Positions 52,288 through 61,768 of a stretch of 64,000 bases of DNA are shown here, piece after piece; position 1 is the first letter of the stretch, and every line of letters begins with the position of its first letter. Position numbers and translations under genes: made by a program. Source of the stretch: an uncultured Mediterraneibacter sp. (GTDB lineage Bacteria > Bacillota > Clostridia > Lachnospirales > Lachnospiraceae); the NCBI GenBank assembly GCA_934309345.1, contig CAKRDD010000010.1, positions 34,254 through 98,253 on the forward strand. The letters are read 5' to 3'. The notes under the pieces were generated by a model that was not told the origin of the DNA, did no database searches, and saw only the letters and a list, made by a program, of their open reading frames with translations.

Positions 52288-53506
52288 TCACCGTCCCCCA
52301 ATCTATAATCTTTCTGAGGTATGGATCTGCACCATATTTCCCTTCCAGATACTGTTTATCGAACTTGGCATCCTTGCGTACAGATTCACCTTTCTTATTT
52401 TTAAATTCTACAAGAGAATATAATTTTGAGTTCTGACGGTTTCCTTTTGCTACAAACCAGATTTCATCTCTTCTGAATACTTCACTGTTCATAGTAGACA
52501 GATCATGTGATGTAAAAATCAACTGAGCACCCTTTTTATTCTTTTCCATATTGCTAAACGTCATAATAAGATATTTAAGCAATACCGGATGGATCTTTGC
52601 ATCCAGTTCATCAATCACAAGTGTCGTTCCTCTCAATAAACTTTTTGCAATGAATGGGAGTAATCCAAATAATTTTTTTGTTCCACTGGATTCCTCAAAT
52701 AAATTCAATTCTGCTTCATATTCCTCTACTACGTGCTTTGTAAACACTTCGATCCGGTCATTCTCCTTTTCTTCTACACGGAAGTCTACAATATCCAAAT
52801 CCATTTCCTGAATCATCTGAAGCATCAGTCTCTTTACATCCTCTGACTTTGAAACAGCCATTCGCAATTCCTGCATAGGATTTCCATAATTTAAAAAAGC
52901 AATCTCTTCATCAAACCAGTCAAGCACATCCTGTACCACTTCGTTTTTGCTATAAGTAATCCCAAGATACGATAACAGTGGTAATGTATCGGATAATTCA
53001 TCACTGATTTTCAATTTTGAAAACGCACCTTTCAAGATGATTTCATCTCCATCTCGTTCAAAAAGTGCTGATTTTCTCCCTGTCTCCAATTTTATGCGGT
53101 CTAATCTTTCGTATTCGATCACATCTTTTGCCATAGTCAATTCATAACGATACTCTGCCAATGCCGTTCTAAAAAACACTTCAAATTCTGTTGGTTCATT
53201 TCTTATCTCTTCATCAAAAGCAAATGGCTCTATCACAAGCTTTTTCATTTTCATTGCGATCTCTTCGTTATTGCTTGTAGCATATAATGGTCTCAGTACT
53301 TTCGTGACCAGACTATGCAACGCTTCAAGAACGTTGGATTTTCCTCCACCATTTGGCCCGTATATAGCAGATACCGGTAAATACAATTCTCCATCCGTAT
53401 CTCTTATAATTCTGTCCTCATGCTCAGAAATGGCGGCAGCCTGCATGTCAAATGTTACCTCATCCCGTATACTCTTAAAATTTTTCACTGTAAATTGGCA
53501 TAACAT
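52280..53506 (-). CDS. rloA: RloA-family AAA ATPase
   Basis: A 408-residue AAA_15/AAA_21 ATPase, sensor/motor partner of RloB. Starts MLCQFTVKNFKSIRDEV, with Walker A GPNGGGKS at 50-57, signature FEESSGTKKLFGLLPF, Walker B TLVIDELDAKIHP and switch LIFTSHD. The ATG at 53506 has GGAGG eight bases upstream; an ATG 15 bases earlier lies over that site. First gene of rloA-rloB-ATPase. Confidence 0.88.
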   Translation of the reverse strand: MLCQFTVKNFKSIRDEVTFDMQAAAISEHEDRIIRDTDGELYLPVSAIYGPNGGGKSNVLEALHSLVTKVLRPLYATSNNEEIAMKMKKLVIEPFAFDEEIRNEPTEFEVFFRTALAEYRYELTMAKDVIEYERLDRIKLETGRKSALFERDGDEIILKGAFSKLKISDELSDTLPLLSYLGITYSKNEVVQDVLDWFDEEIAFLNYGNPMQELRMAVSKSEDVKRLMLQMIQEMDLDIVDFRVEEKENDRIEVFTKHVVEEYEAELNLFEESSGTKKLFGLLPFIAKSLLRGTTLVIDELDAKIHPVLLKYLIMTFSNMEKNKKGAQLIFTSHDLSTMNSEVFRRDEIWFVAKGNRQNSKLYSLVEFKNKKGESVRKDAKFDKQYLEGKYGADPYLRKIIDWGTVNG

Positions 53507-53660
53507 CTTCTTTACCTCCATTTTCCAAACTTCTTGCCTATATCTTTATTATATTCTGTTTTTTATTTTTTGCAACAGATTTGTGAGATAAAATCTCATA
53601 TCTTGTGTTATAATTTTTATTTCAGCAATTTAAGACAAAACTATCTTCCCTATTGAACCT

Positions 53661-55358
53661 CTATTCTTCGATTTTCATCATAACCTTGCATTTCTTTTTA
53701 TAACATGCAATTCCATATTTTATAATCTTATGGATTCCTTCCTGTTCCAGAGCTTCTGTATATCCAACATCTGTGATCTGCTGAAGTGCATTTTCACATT
53801 CTCTGTCCATATTTCCGTCAGATGCATATTTCACTTCTATTACAATTCCAACATCCTCATCCTCAATACGAATCAAAATATCACTAAATCCATCTCCTGA
53901 TTCCCTGTTTGACATTACAGACCAGTTTTCTTTGAATCCGAGAATTCCAAGAAGCAATCCATGATAGAAGTTCTCTTTCGTTGGTTTCTTCACAAAAGTA
54001 TCTCTGATACTGATGGTTTTCTTCATATAATCTGTGAAAATACTTTCGACTTTCTCTGGATTTTGTTTTAATAATGCATCACAAAATTCGCCAACGGTTT
54101 TTCCATCCTCTTTGATGCTTTCTTTAAACATCTTTAAGATATGATTTGTAATGATGTTTCGTATCTCCCGGTTCGGAATTACCAGATTATATCTATCACC
54201 ATTCGGTTCTCCTCTCTGTGTCAGATACCCGGTCATGAAGAGCGTACTCCACAGATTATCGATAGAAGAATACAATTCCTTATAGGTCAGCTCTGGATTG
54301 ATTTCTTTCTGGACAATTTCTCCATTCACCAATTGTTCCAGTTCCATTTTTGTCAGTTTATGTGGTTCATTTACACTTTCGATAAAATGACTGATCACAC
54401 TGTTTCCGCTTGTGTTCGCCCAGTAATTCTTCGGTGCGAGCTTGGGATCTGTCCGATGATCACTACAGAAATTAATGACATCCCACGGACAATAAACTTC
54501 TACATCACCAAACCGATAGCCATCGTACCATGATTTTACTGTATCATAATATTCTTCCTGCCCATAATACTCAAGGAGTTCTCTTACTTCACTATCTGTA
54601 AATCCAAAGGTCTCATCAAAGCTTTTATCTGTAATTGAATAAATTTTGAAATTGTTAAGACCTGTAAAAATACTTTCTTTTGCAACCCTGAGACATCCCG
54701 TTAAAATTGCAAATTTCAGACTCTTATTCGTTTTCAATCCATTCTCAAACAAGTTACGGATAAGTAATACCATTTCATCATAATAGCCATTTTCATTTGC
54801 TTTTGCCAGTGGAACATCATATTCATCAATGAGCACAATCACTTTTTTCTCGTAATGCTTCTCCAATAATTCTGTGAGTTCCCTGATACTATATACCAGT
54901 GAATCATTTGACATTTCTTTTTTCTTCAGTTGCTTTAATAATTCCTGATCTGTCTCATCAAGTTTTGGACTCCCGGAAAGAAATGACAATCTACGTGCTT
55001 CTTCATTGATTGTTTTAACCAGAAAGCCTCTTGCTTCCTCATAAGTTGTACCATTAATCCCTTTCAGACTGATAGAAACTACAGGATATTTTCCCTGATA
55101 TTCTTCACACAATTTAAGATTATTCGATATCTCTAATTCATCAAATAATTCTCTCTTACTTCCGATTTCAAAGAAATGCTGAAACATACTCATATTCAGA
55201 GATTTTCCAAAACGTCTTGGACGTGTAAAAAGATTTACTTCTCCCCATTGTGCAAGCAACTGCTCGATCAATCTTGTCTTATCTACATAATAAAAATCTT
55301 CCTGTCGAATCTTTTCAAAATCTTCGATTCCGATTGGAAGTTTCTTTAATTCAGCCAT
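53661..55358 (-). CDS. AAA-ATPase-like + PD-(D/E)XK nuclease protein
   Basis: A 565-residue protein with the AAA-ATPase_like (PF09820) and PDDEXK_9 architecture: YVDKTRLIEQL, RPRRFGKSLNMS, VIVLIDEYDVPLAKA, then DILIRIEDEDVGIVIEVKY near residues 510-528 with the D...ExK core. Same family as the 31.5-kb gene but without the HTH. Start ATG 55358 has AAGGAGG nearby; the longer frame has none and crosses a hairpin. Function unproven; often in accessory regions. Confidence 0.85.
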   Translation of the reverse strand: MAELKKLPIGIEDFEKIRQEDFYYVDKTRLIEQLLAQWGEVNLFTRPRRFGKSLNMSMFQHFFEIGSKRELFDELEISNNLKLCEEYQGKYPVVSISLKGINGTTYEEARGFLVKTINEEARRLSFLSGSPKLDETDQELLKQLKKKEMSNDSLVYSIRELTELLEKHYEKKVIVLIDEYDVPLAKANENGYYDEMVLLIRNLFENGLKTNKSLKFAILTGCLRVAKESIFTGLNNFKIYSITDKSFDETFGFTDSEVRELLEYYGQEEYYDTVKSWYDGYRFGDVEVYCPWDVINFCSDHRTDPKLAPKNYWANTSGNSVISHFIESVNEPHKLTKMELEQLVNGEIVQKEINPELTYKELYSSIDNLWSTLFMTGYLTQRGEPNGDRYNLVIPNREIRNIITNHILKMFKESIKEDGKTVGEFCDALLKQNPEKVESIFTDYMKKTISIRDTFVKKPTKENFYHGLLLGILGFKENWSVMSNRESGDGFSDILIRIEDEDVGIVIEVKYASDGNMDRECENALQQITDVGYTEALEQEGIHKIIKYGIACYKKKCKVMMKIEE

Positions 55359-55377
55359 TTGTATCCTCCTTTCAGTT

Positions 55378-55429
55378 AAAACAGGATCCATGCTATCGTT
55401 GTTTTTAATGATAGCATGAATCCTGTTTT
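55378..55429. terminator. Long stem-loop between esterase and nuclease genes
   Basis: A 20-bp stem with two mismatches (AAAACAGGAT.CATGCTATC and its complement), loop 12. On the minus strand it is followed by TTTT and then the ribosome site of the nuclease gene after 13 bases. May end the glycan operon and hinder read-through into the nuclease gene. Confidence 0.6.
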
Positions 55430-55477
55430 CTGCCAAGTAAGGATACTGGAGAATTGTGACATGTGACACACTTAGCA

Positions 55478-55530
55478 GTTGCTGTTCACACTATGTGCGT
55501 CCAGTAATACATCTCGCCATTTTAAAGCGT
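55478..55530. repeat. Partial copy of the compound palindromic repeat
   Basis: Reads, on the minus strand, like the right end of the 17.6-kb element, including TTTAAAATGGCGAGATG identical over 17 bases, then a CACA..TGTG hairpin and GTGAACAGCAAC. It supplies the stop codon of the esterase gene. Confidence 0.7.
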
Positions 55531-56487
55531 AGCCCTTATCCACTCATCCGCCAGCTCCGGCCACTGTTTTACTTCTTCATTCGTCTGTTCTTTCTCACGC
55601 TCAGTCTGTCCGGTGAACATTTTCGCCATCTCATTCAAAGCCTGTTTCGCTTCTTCCGGCACAGGAAATGTTCCATCATTCACTGCCTGCCCCAGTGCAA
55701 AAGTCTGTTCCAATGTATATGGTTCTCCGAACTCTTCATTCGCCCATGCTTCATCAGCAAGTGACAATCCGTGTTTCCCTTTGGAAAATACATGGAATGC
55801 ATACGGAATCTTCTTCTCCTGTAAAGCCTGTGCAAATAAGAATGAGTTCTGCACCGGAACCAGTTCATCTGTCGCCGTCTGCCACAAGAAACATGGCGGC
55901 ATATCTTCTGTCACTTGTTTTTCTAGAGACATATATTCAAGTTCTTCCTCAGAAGCATCTGCTCCCAAAAGTGCTGTAAAAGAGCCTCTATGTGCACAGT
56001 CACCTGATGTGATCACCGGATAGGAAAGAATGACTGCATTTGGTTTTGCGGATATGGACGCATATTCCCCGGTTTCTGTGTTTTCAAATTCCTGCCAGTG
56101 TACTGCAACACTCCCACATGCATGAGCTCCTGCGGAGAATCCGCATAACATGATCTTATCTTTATCTACATGAAGTTCTTCTGCATGCTTTCTGATATAA
56201 CGGATGGCACGTATCAGATCCTGCATTGGCTGTGTTTTCAATGGAATCATCTGCAAAAGATTTGTTGTGTAAGTCACAACTGCAGTCTGATATCCCATCT
56301 CATAAAACTTCTTTGCTACAATCTCACCTTCAGATGGAGAAACTACACTATATCCACCACCCGGTGCGATCAGGATACATGGTCGTACTTTTCCATCTTC
56401 ATGGAAATACAGTCGCATGTTCGGGATAAACCCACATGCTGCACTATAATTATATTCCGATTCATTCCATAATGTTATTTTGTTCAT
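55522..56487 (-). CDS. Alpha/beta-hydrolase esterase (acetyl-ester type)
   Basis: A 321-residue cytoplasmic hydrolase. The oxyanion loop APGGGY is at 41-46, the nucleophile S118 in GFSAG, a late Asp in ATDELVPV and His in GKHGLSL. Resembles BD-FAE/acetyl-xylan esterases. With GH43, GH78 and GH3 next to it, it likely removes acetyl or other ester groups from a plant glycan. Its 3' end lies inside a palindromic repeat. Confidence 0.85.
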   Translation of the reverse strand: MNKITLWNESEYNYSAACGFIPNMRLYFHEDGKVRPCILIAPGGGYSVVSPSEGEIVAKKFYEMGYQTAVVTYTTNLLQMIPLKTQPMQDLIRAIRYIRKHAEELHVDKDKIMLCGFSAGAHACGSVAVHWQEFENTETGEYASISAKPNAVILSYPVITSGDCAHRGSFTALLGADASEEELEYMSLEKQVTEDMPPCFLWQTATDELVPVQNSFLFAQALQEKKIPYAFHVFSKGKHGLSLADEAWANEEFGEPYTLEQTFALGQAVNDGTFPVPEEAKQALNEMAKMFTGQTEREKEQTNEEVKQWPELADEWIRATL

Positions 56488-56509
56488 GATATTCTCCTTT
56501 CACAGTTTG

Positions 56510-56548
56510 CCAAACAGGGACGGAGTCTCCCTGCTCTCCGTCCCTGTT
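56510..56548 (-). terminator. Stem-loop between GH43 and esterase genes
   Basis: AACAGGGACGGAG pairs with CTCCGTCCCTGTT, loop about 10 bases. Strong hairpin, modest T run; may reduce expression of the esterase. Confidence 0.6.
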
Positions 56549-56553
56549 TAGCT

Positions 56554-57411
56554 CTATTGAATGAACTTCCCATTTTCATACTTCAGCGGCATAAATGACG
56601 GATGTTCTTTTCCAAATTTATTCGGATAGTGTAAAACCAGATAATATTGATTTGAAAAGCTTTTGAAAATCATTCCATGTCCACCATCGTGATCGTATAA
56701 TGGCTGACTATCAATTTTCCAGTTTCCGTTAATTTCATTATTATCGGAATATGCCATAGCTTCTACATATCCTGTTTTTGCATTCGTTGACCAGAGCATA
56801 TGTAATTTTTCATCCTCTGTACGAATCAAAAATGGACCATCCGTAATATAGTTTCGGAAGAAATATCTTTTCACAAATGGTTTTGCTTCGGATGCTGAAA
56901 ATAAAACAAACGGCTCTCCTACGCTTTCTTTTAAATCCTTACTCAATTCGATGGCGCACATTGTCCCGTCATGGATTTCTCTCCATTCATGGCAGAAAAT
57001 CATGTATGGTGTTCCATTTTTTGCAATGTATAATGTTCCGTCCAGACATCTCCAGTTCTTTGGTGTCACATAACCATCTGACCAGAGTGTGAATGGTCCT
57101 TTTGGATTTTCAGCTACAAGTACAGCTGTTCCAAGCCCTTTTTTCTTATCTGCAAATGTCGCAAACATGTAAAATTTATCCTGATAATAGTACACTTCCG
57201 GAGCCCAATAGCTCTTCTCACTCCAGAATCCTTCCGGTCTGTGAAAGACCTCGAAAGGTCCTTCCCAGTTTTCCAGATCATCGCTTACATATACATCAAA
57301 GCCATAGGCCTGTCCTACAAATGCAGTTTCACTTCTCGTTCCATAAAGATAATATTTTCCATCATATGGCAGAATATATGGATCTCTTATATTAATTTCA
57401 TTACTCTTCAT
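56554..57411 (-). CDS. GH43-like glycosidase
   Basis: A 285-residue five-bladed propeller enzyme. The general-base Asp lies in NIRDPYILPYDGKYY (residues 7-21), with YWAPEVYYY near 75 and HDGGHGMIF near 240. The family covers arabinofuranosidases, xylosidases and galactosidases. No signal peptide. Start is uncertain: ATG 57411 begins right before the conserved region, while a GTG at 57462 overlaps the GH78 stop. Part of the minus-strand glycan operon. Confidence 0.85.
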   Translation of the reverse strand: MKSNEINIRDPYILPYDGKYYLYGTRSETAFVGQAYGFDVYVSDDLENWEGPFEVFHRPEGFWSEKSYWAPEVYYYQDKFYMFATFADKKKGLGTAVLVAENPKGPFTLWSDGYVTPKNWRCLDGTLYIAKNGTPYMIFCHEWREIHDGTMCAIELSKDLKESVGEPFVLFSASEAKPFVKRYFFRNYITDGPFLIRTEDEKLHMLWSTNAKTGYVEAMAYSDNNEINGNWKIDSQPLYDHDGGHGMIFKSFSNQYYLVLHYPNKFGKEHPSFMPLKYENGKFIQ

Positions 57412-57461
57412 TTTTACATCTGCTACCTTTCCCTCTTGGCCAACTCCGTCCCTAATCGGCA

Positions 57462-60200
57462 CTACTGATTTTCTCTTTCCTTCTGATTCAGTGCATTCAC
57501 TACTGCCTCATACATCGGTTTTGCCTGTGGTGCAGCTCCCAGCAGTTCTGCAAGTGTCATTCCATAAGCGAACTGGATCATCGGACCTTCCAGCATTCCC
57601 GGTGCCATCTGATTGAACATCTCGACTGCAAGCGGTTCTGCAACGATTTCGCCAAGTGTACTGTCCATGCTGAATCTCTCTACTGCAAGGCATGTCTCTG
57701 TTGCATATTCATAATCATATACACCGGAACCAACTTCATGTATTTCTTCTTTCTCCGGAAGAACAATCACAGCTGTTGTATTGACCGGAACTTCTACATG
57801 CACATGGATTTTTCCATTCTTGCAGGATGTATTTGCCACAATCTTTCCGTAAACAGATTCAAACTCTGTGCCCCATTCTTCAATTCCTTTTACAAACATA
57901 GGTTTTACCTGGAATTTCTTATATCCCGGCTCTAACTGAGATAATCCTGCAACTTTGCGGTACATCCAGTCACCTACAGAACCATACGCATAATGGTTCA
58001 GAGAGTTCATTCCTGATTCATCAAATGTTCCGTCCGGTTTGATGGAATTCCAACGCTCCCAGATGGTTGTTGCTCCCATATTTACTGCGTAGAGCCATGA
58101 CGGATAATCTTCTTTCATGAAGAGAGTTGCAGCCATTTCATGAGCTCCATTTTCAGAAAGTGTGTGACAGATATATGGTGTTCCAACAAATCCTGTAGCT
58201 AAATGATTTTTGTGGTTACCAATATTTGTAAGCAGAGTATTCAAGATACGTTTTCTGTCTTTTTCTCTTGCAAGATTAAAATACAGTGAAATAATAGCAC
58301 CTGTCTGTGTCTCGCTTACGATACGTCCTGTCTCTGTGTAATATTCTCTCTGGAATGCATCCAAAGTTGTTTCATAAAGATCCGCATACTTTTTCGCTTC
58401 TTCGTCTTTTCCCAGCACCTCTGCTGTTTTCTTTACAAGCTCTGTCACATACAAATAGTACGCATTTGCGATCATATATTTATCTGTTGCTCCGGTTCTG
58501 TCTGCACTCTCTTCTTTATCCAGTGCAAGCCAGTCTCCGTACTGGAACCCACTCTGCCAGAGACCATTCTCTTCACAGTTGTTCTTGATGTAGTCTACCC
58601 ACTCATGCATACATTTCCAGTTTTCTTCCAGAATACCTTTATCACCATACATCTGATAAACAACCCACGGAACAATAACCGCTACATCACTCCATGCAGA
58701 AGAGCTGTACTGTTCCAGGATATCCGGCACGACATGCGGAACACCTTTTTCCAGGGAAGATTCTGCTGCCACATCACGCATCCATTTCGTGTAGAACAGT
58801 GCTGTATTTCTGTTAAATGCTGCTGTCCATGAGAATACCTGTGCATCTCCTGTCCATCCAAGACGCTCATCTCTCTGCGGACAATCTGTCGGGATGTCGA
58901 GGAAGTTATCTCGCTGACTCCATGTAATATTTTTCTGTAACTGATTTACTTTCTGATTCGAGCAAGTAAAATCACCTGTCTTTTCCATATCGGAATGTGT
59001 TACGCAGGCAATAAACTGATCTGCTGTAAATTCTTCCATTCCTTCCACACAGATATAACGGAATCCGTGGAATGTAAAATGCGGACGGAAAATCTGCTCT
59101 TCTCCGTTGCAGATAAATGTATCAATTGATTTTGCCTGACGAAGTGTCTCCGGATAGAAGTTTCCGTCTTTGTCCAGTACCTCTGCATGACGGAGTACAA
59201 TCTTCTGACCCTTTTCACCTTTCACATGAACCTCAACAACACCTGTAACGATCTGTCCAAAATCAACCAGTCTCTCACCCTTTGGTGTAACGATCAGTTC
59301 TTTACCTTCAATTTTCTCTGTGATACGAACAGGTTCATTCTCCTGTGCTGTTAATACTCCTTTGTCAAAATCCTTAACAACAACGTTTCCTTCTATGATT
59401 TCCGGTGCATCTGTGTCGATTGTCTCACCCATGTAAATTTCACTGTAACGGATTTCTCCTGTTTTTACAGACCATGTTTCATCTGTAGCAATTACATCTT
59501 TGCTTCCATCTTCATATTCAACGTGAAGTTCTGCAAATGCTCCTGCCTGTGTACCGTACTGATTTGGCAGACAATAGAAACCTAAGATTCCTTTGTACCA
59601 GCCGTTTCCTACTGTGATTGCGATTTCATTTTCTGCTGCAAGCTGTTCTGTCACATCATAAATCTGATACTGCAGTCTGTTGTGATAGCTTGTCCATCCC
59701 GGTGCCATACGGTAATCGCCGACTGTCTGTCCATTCAATGTCACCTCATATACACCATGTGCAGTTGCATACAGACGCGCTTTCTTTACCTTTTTATCTA
59801 TTGCAAATGTTTTTCCAAATACCGGGCATGCTGTCTCTTCTTCCGGGAAATCACTTGTGAGCATCTTTGCAATAAATTCTGTATTATCAAGAATTCCTGT
59901 CTCAAATGTTCCTCCGATGGATTCTACATTTCCATGGTTATCTGCCACAGACACCTCTACTTTATAAAGCATTTCATCTGCCAGTGTTTCTCCTTCGTAA
60001 GGAATCAGAACGGACTGGTCCGACGCTTTTTTGCCACTGTTCCATACAACGTTATCATTTTCATCCGTCACCTTTATTTCATATGCAGTCTGGATTGTAT
60101 TCTGCTCTTCGGACTCTATTTTCCATGAAAATCTTGGTGCCTTGTCTGTAAGTCCGATTGGGTTTTCTCTGTATTCTGTTCTAAGATCATATAATTTCAT
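57462..60200 (-). CDS. Alpha-L-rhamnosidase, GH78
   Basis: A 912-residue inverting rhamnosidase without a signal peptide. N-terminal beta domains (LRTEYRENPIGLTDKAPRFS at the start), then the (alpha/alpha)6 catalytic barrel with TDCPQRDERLGWTGDAQ near 430-447 including the conserved acidic residues. The last 68 residues (57462-57668) are an extra methionine-rich helical tail beginning STLGEI that resembles the tail of the GH3 protein. It would release rhamnose from imported plant glycosides. Confidence 0.94.
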   Translation of the reverse strand: MKLYDLRTEYRENPIGLTDKAPRFSWKIESEEQNTIQTAYEIKVTDENDNVVWNSGKKASDQSVLIPYEGETLADEMLYKVEVSVADNHGNVESIGGTFETGILDNTEFIAKMLTSDFPEEETACPVFGKTFAIDKKVKKARLYATAHGVYEVTLNGQTVGDYRMAPGWTSYHNRLQYQIYDVTEQLAAENEIAITVGNGWYKGILGFYCLPNQYGTQAGAFAELHVEYEDGSKDVIATDETWSVKTGEIRYSEIYMGETIDTDAPEIIEGNVVVKDFDKGVLTAQENEPVRITEKIEGKELIVTPKGERLVDFGQIVTGVVEVHVKGEKGQKIVLRHAEVLDKDGNFYPETLRQAKSIDTFICNGEEQIFRPHFTFHGFRYICVEGMEEFTADQFIACVTHSDMEKTGDFTCSNQKVNQLQKNITWSQRDNFLDIPTDCPQRDERLGWTGDAQVFSWTAAFNRNTALFYTKWMRDVAAESSLEKGVPHVVPDILEQYSSSAWSDVAVIVPWVVYQMYGDKGILEENWKCMHEWVDYIKNNCEENGLWQSGFQYGDWLALDKEESADRTGATDKYMIANAYYLYVTELVKKTAEVLGKDEEAKKYADLYETTLDAFQREYYTETGRIVSETQTGAIISLYFNLAREKDRKRILNTLLTNIGNHKNHLATGFVGTPYICHTLSENGAHEMAATLFMKEDYPSWLYAVNMGATTIWERWNSIKPDGTFDESGMNSLNHYAYGSVGDWMYRKVAGLSQLEPGYKKFQVKPMFVKGIEEWGTEFESVYGKIVANTSCKNGKIHVHVEVPVNTTAVIVLPEKEEIHEVGSGVYDYEYATETCLAVERFSMDSTLGEIVAEPLAVEMFNQMAPGMLEGPMIQFAYGMTLAELLGAAPQAKPMYEAVVNALNQKERENQ

Positions 60201-60249
60201 CTATCATTTACCTCCAATTATCATTATAGCTTCAAAAATCACTTTAACC

Positions 60250-60290
60250 AAAAAGGGACAGAAACTTATTGTCAGCTCCGTCCCCTCATA
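60250..60290 (-). terminator. Stem-loop after the GPH gene
   Basis: Minus strand GGGACGGA pairs with TCTGTCCC (one G-T pair), then TTTTT. Lies between the GPH and GH78 genes. Confidence 0.6.
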
Positions 60291-60304
60291 CTACTATTTA
60301 TTAT

Positions 60305-61693
60305 CTATTTTGCTGCTTCTCTCTTCTGCAGTTCTGCCATGATCTCCGGATATCTCTTCTCAAGGTCATTCTTCAAAAGAAGGATAAACATGATTACGAA
60401 AAGTGCAAGCGGAATGTAGATACCAAATGCGAAGATTGCTGTATCTACGGATGCCGGCTGTGCCGCAAGTGCTGCATTGTATCCAGCTGCTGCCAGAAGC
60501 CATCCGATCAGAGATGCTCCAATACCGGATCCAATCTTACTTCCGAAAGAGTTTGCACTGTTTGTCATACCTACAATACGTTTTCCGAACTTGTAATCAT
60601 TGTACTCAACACAGTTATTTACCATTGCTCCAAACAGACACATCATAGGGATGTTTGCAAATGTTGTTACTGCTCCACCTGCGATACATGTCATAAGGCT
60701 GTATGGTGTAAATACTCTCACCAGGCAGGCTGCTGCTCCCATTGCACAGGAAATCATACAAGTTTTTGTCATGCCCATTTTAGATACCATCGGTCCTGTC
60801 AGGATGAATCCGAGGAATGTTGGAATCAGTCCGACTGCTCCGAGAAGTGCAACGATATTATCATTTCCAAGAATATATTTTGCATAATAGGTACCACCAG
60901 ATGTACTTAAGCTGTAAGAAATATTAATCAAAAACTGAAGCGCAAGCATGATCACCCAGTATTTGTTTTTGAAAAGAATTTTGATTCCTTCTACAAATGG
61001 CACATTCTCATCTTCACTTTTTTCTGCTATCTTAACATTTTCTTTTGATGTTTTATAAAGAATAAACAGAGAAAGCATGGAAATCAGACCAAAGACAACT
61101 CCCACTTTAATCCAGGCACTCTGTGTTCCACCAAGTATATTTGTGATTGGGATCAGAAGAATTGCAATCACCATTCCAGCGATATATCCAAATGCTGCAC
61201 GGAAGATTCCCATTTTTCCACGTTCTTCAGAACTTTCCGTACGGATTGCCATCAAAGCTCCGTAAGGAATTGAAACTGCCGTATATACAATTGCTGTAAT
61301 CAGTATATTTGTAATCAATACGTATGCTGCTTGTAACCCACTACCCATATTTTTAGGTACGGTAAACAGTAAAACGATAGATACGAGTGCAGGAATTGCC
61401 ATTCTTGAAAACCAAGGACGACATTTGCCTTTTGGTGATTTGCCATTATCCATGATTTTTCCCATTGCAAGGTCTGAAAATGCATCAAAAATCTTTGCAA
61501 TCAGAAGCATCGTTGCAACCATTCCTGCTGCCAGTCCAACCTTCTCTGTATAGAAGTAAGTCAGCTGTCCAACCAGACAGCTCATAATATTCAGCGGCAG
61601 CTGTCCGAGACCATCACCAAGATAGTCTGTGATTCGCATTGTTTTCTGAACTCCCATTGAGTCCAGGCCAAGTTCTTTTTTTGTTTTAGCCAT
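60305..61693 (-). CDS. GPH-family sugar:cation symporter of the rhamnoside cluster
   Basis: A 462-residue, 12-helix MelB-like transporter. Starts MAKTKKELGLDSMGVQKTMR and carries DAFSDLAMGKIMDNGKSPKGKCRPW near 70-94, the family's loop 2-3 signature. Sits between GH3 and GH78, so it likely imports the glycosides they cut. Confidence 0.92.
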   Translation of the reverse strand: MAKTKKELGLDSMGVQKTMRITDYLGDGLGQLPLNIMSCLVGQLTYFYTEKVGLAAGMVATMLLIAKIFDAFSDLAMGKIMDNGKSPKGKCRPWFSRMAIPALVSIVLLFTVPKNMGSGLQAAYVLITNILITAIVYTAVSIPYGALMAIRTESSEERGKMGIFRAAFGYIAGMVIAILLIPITNILGGTQSAWIKVGVVFGLISMLSLFILYKTSKENVKIAEKSEDENVPFVEGIKILFKNKYWVIMLALQFLINISYSLSTSGGTYYAKYILGNDNIVALLGAVGLIPTFLGFILTGPMVSKMGMTKTCMISCAMGAAACLVRVFTPYSLMTCIAGGAVTTFANIPMMCLFGAMVNNCVEYNDYKFGKRIVGMTNSANSFGSKIGSGIGASLIGWLLAAAGYNAALAAQPASVDTAIFAFGIYIPLALFVIMFILLLKNDLEKRYPEIMAELQKREAAK

Positions 61694-61768
61694 TTTTATC
61701 CCTCTCTTATATTTTCCTTATACCACTAGTTACACTTTATTGTAAATATCAACTTTTACAATTTCGTT

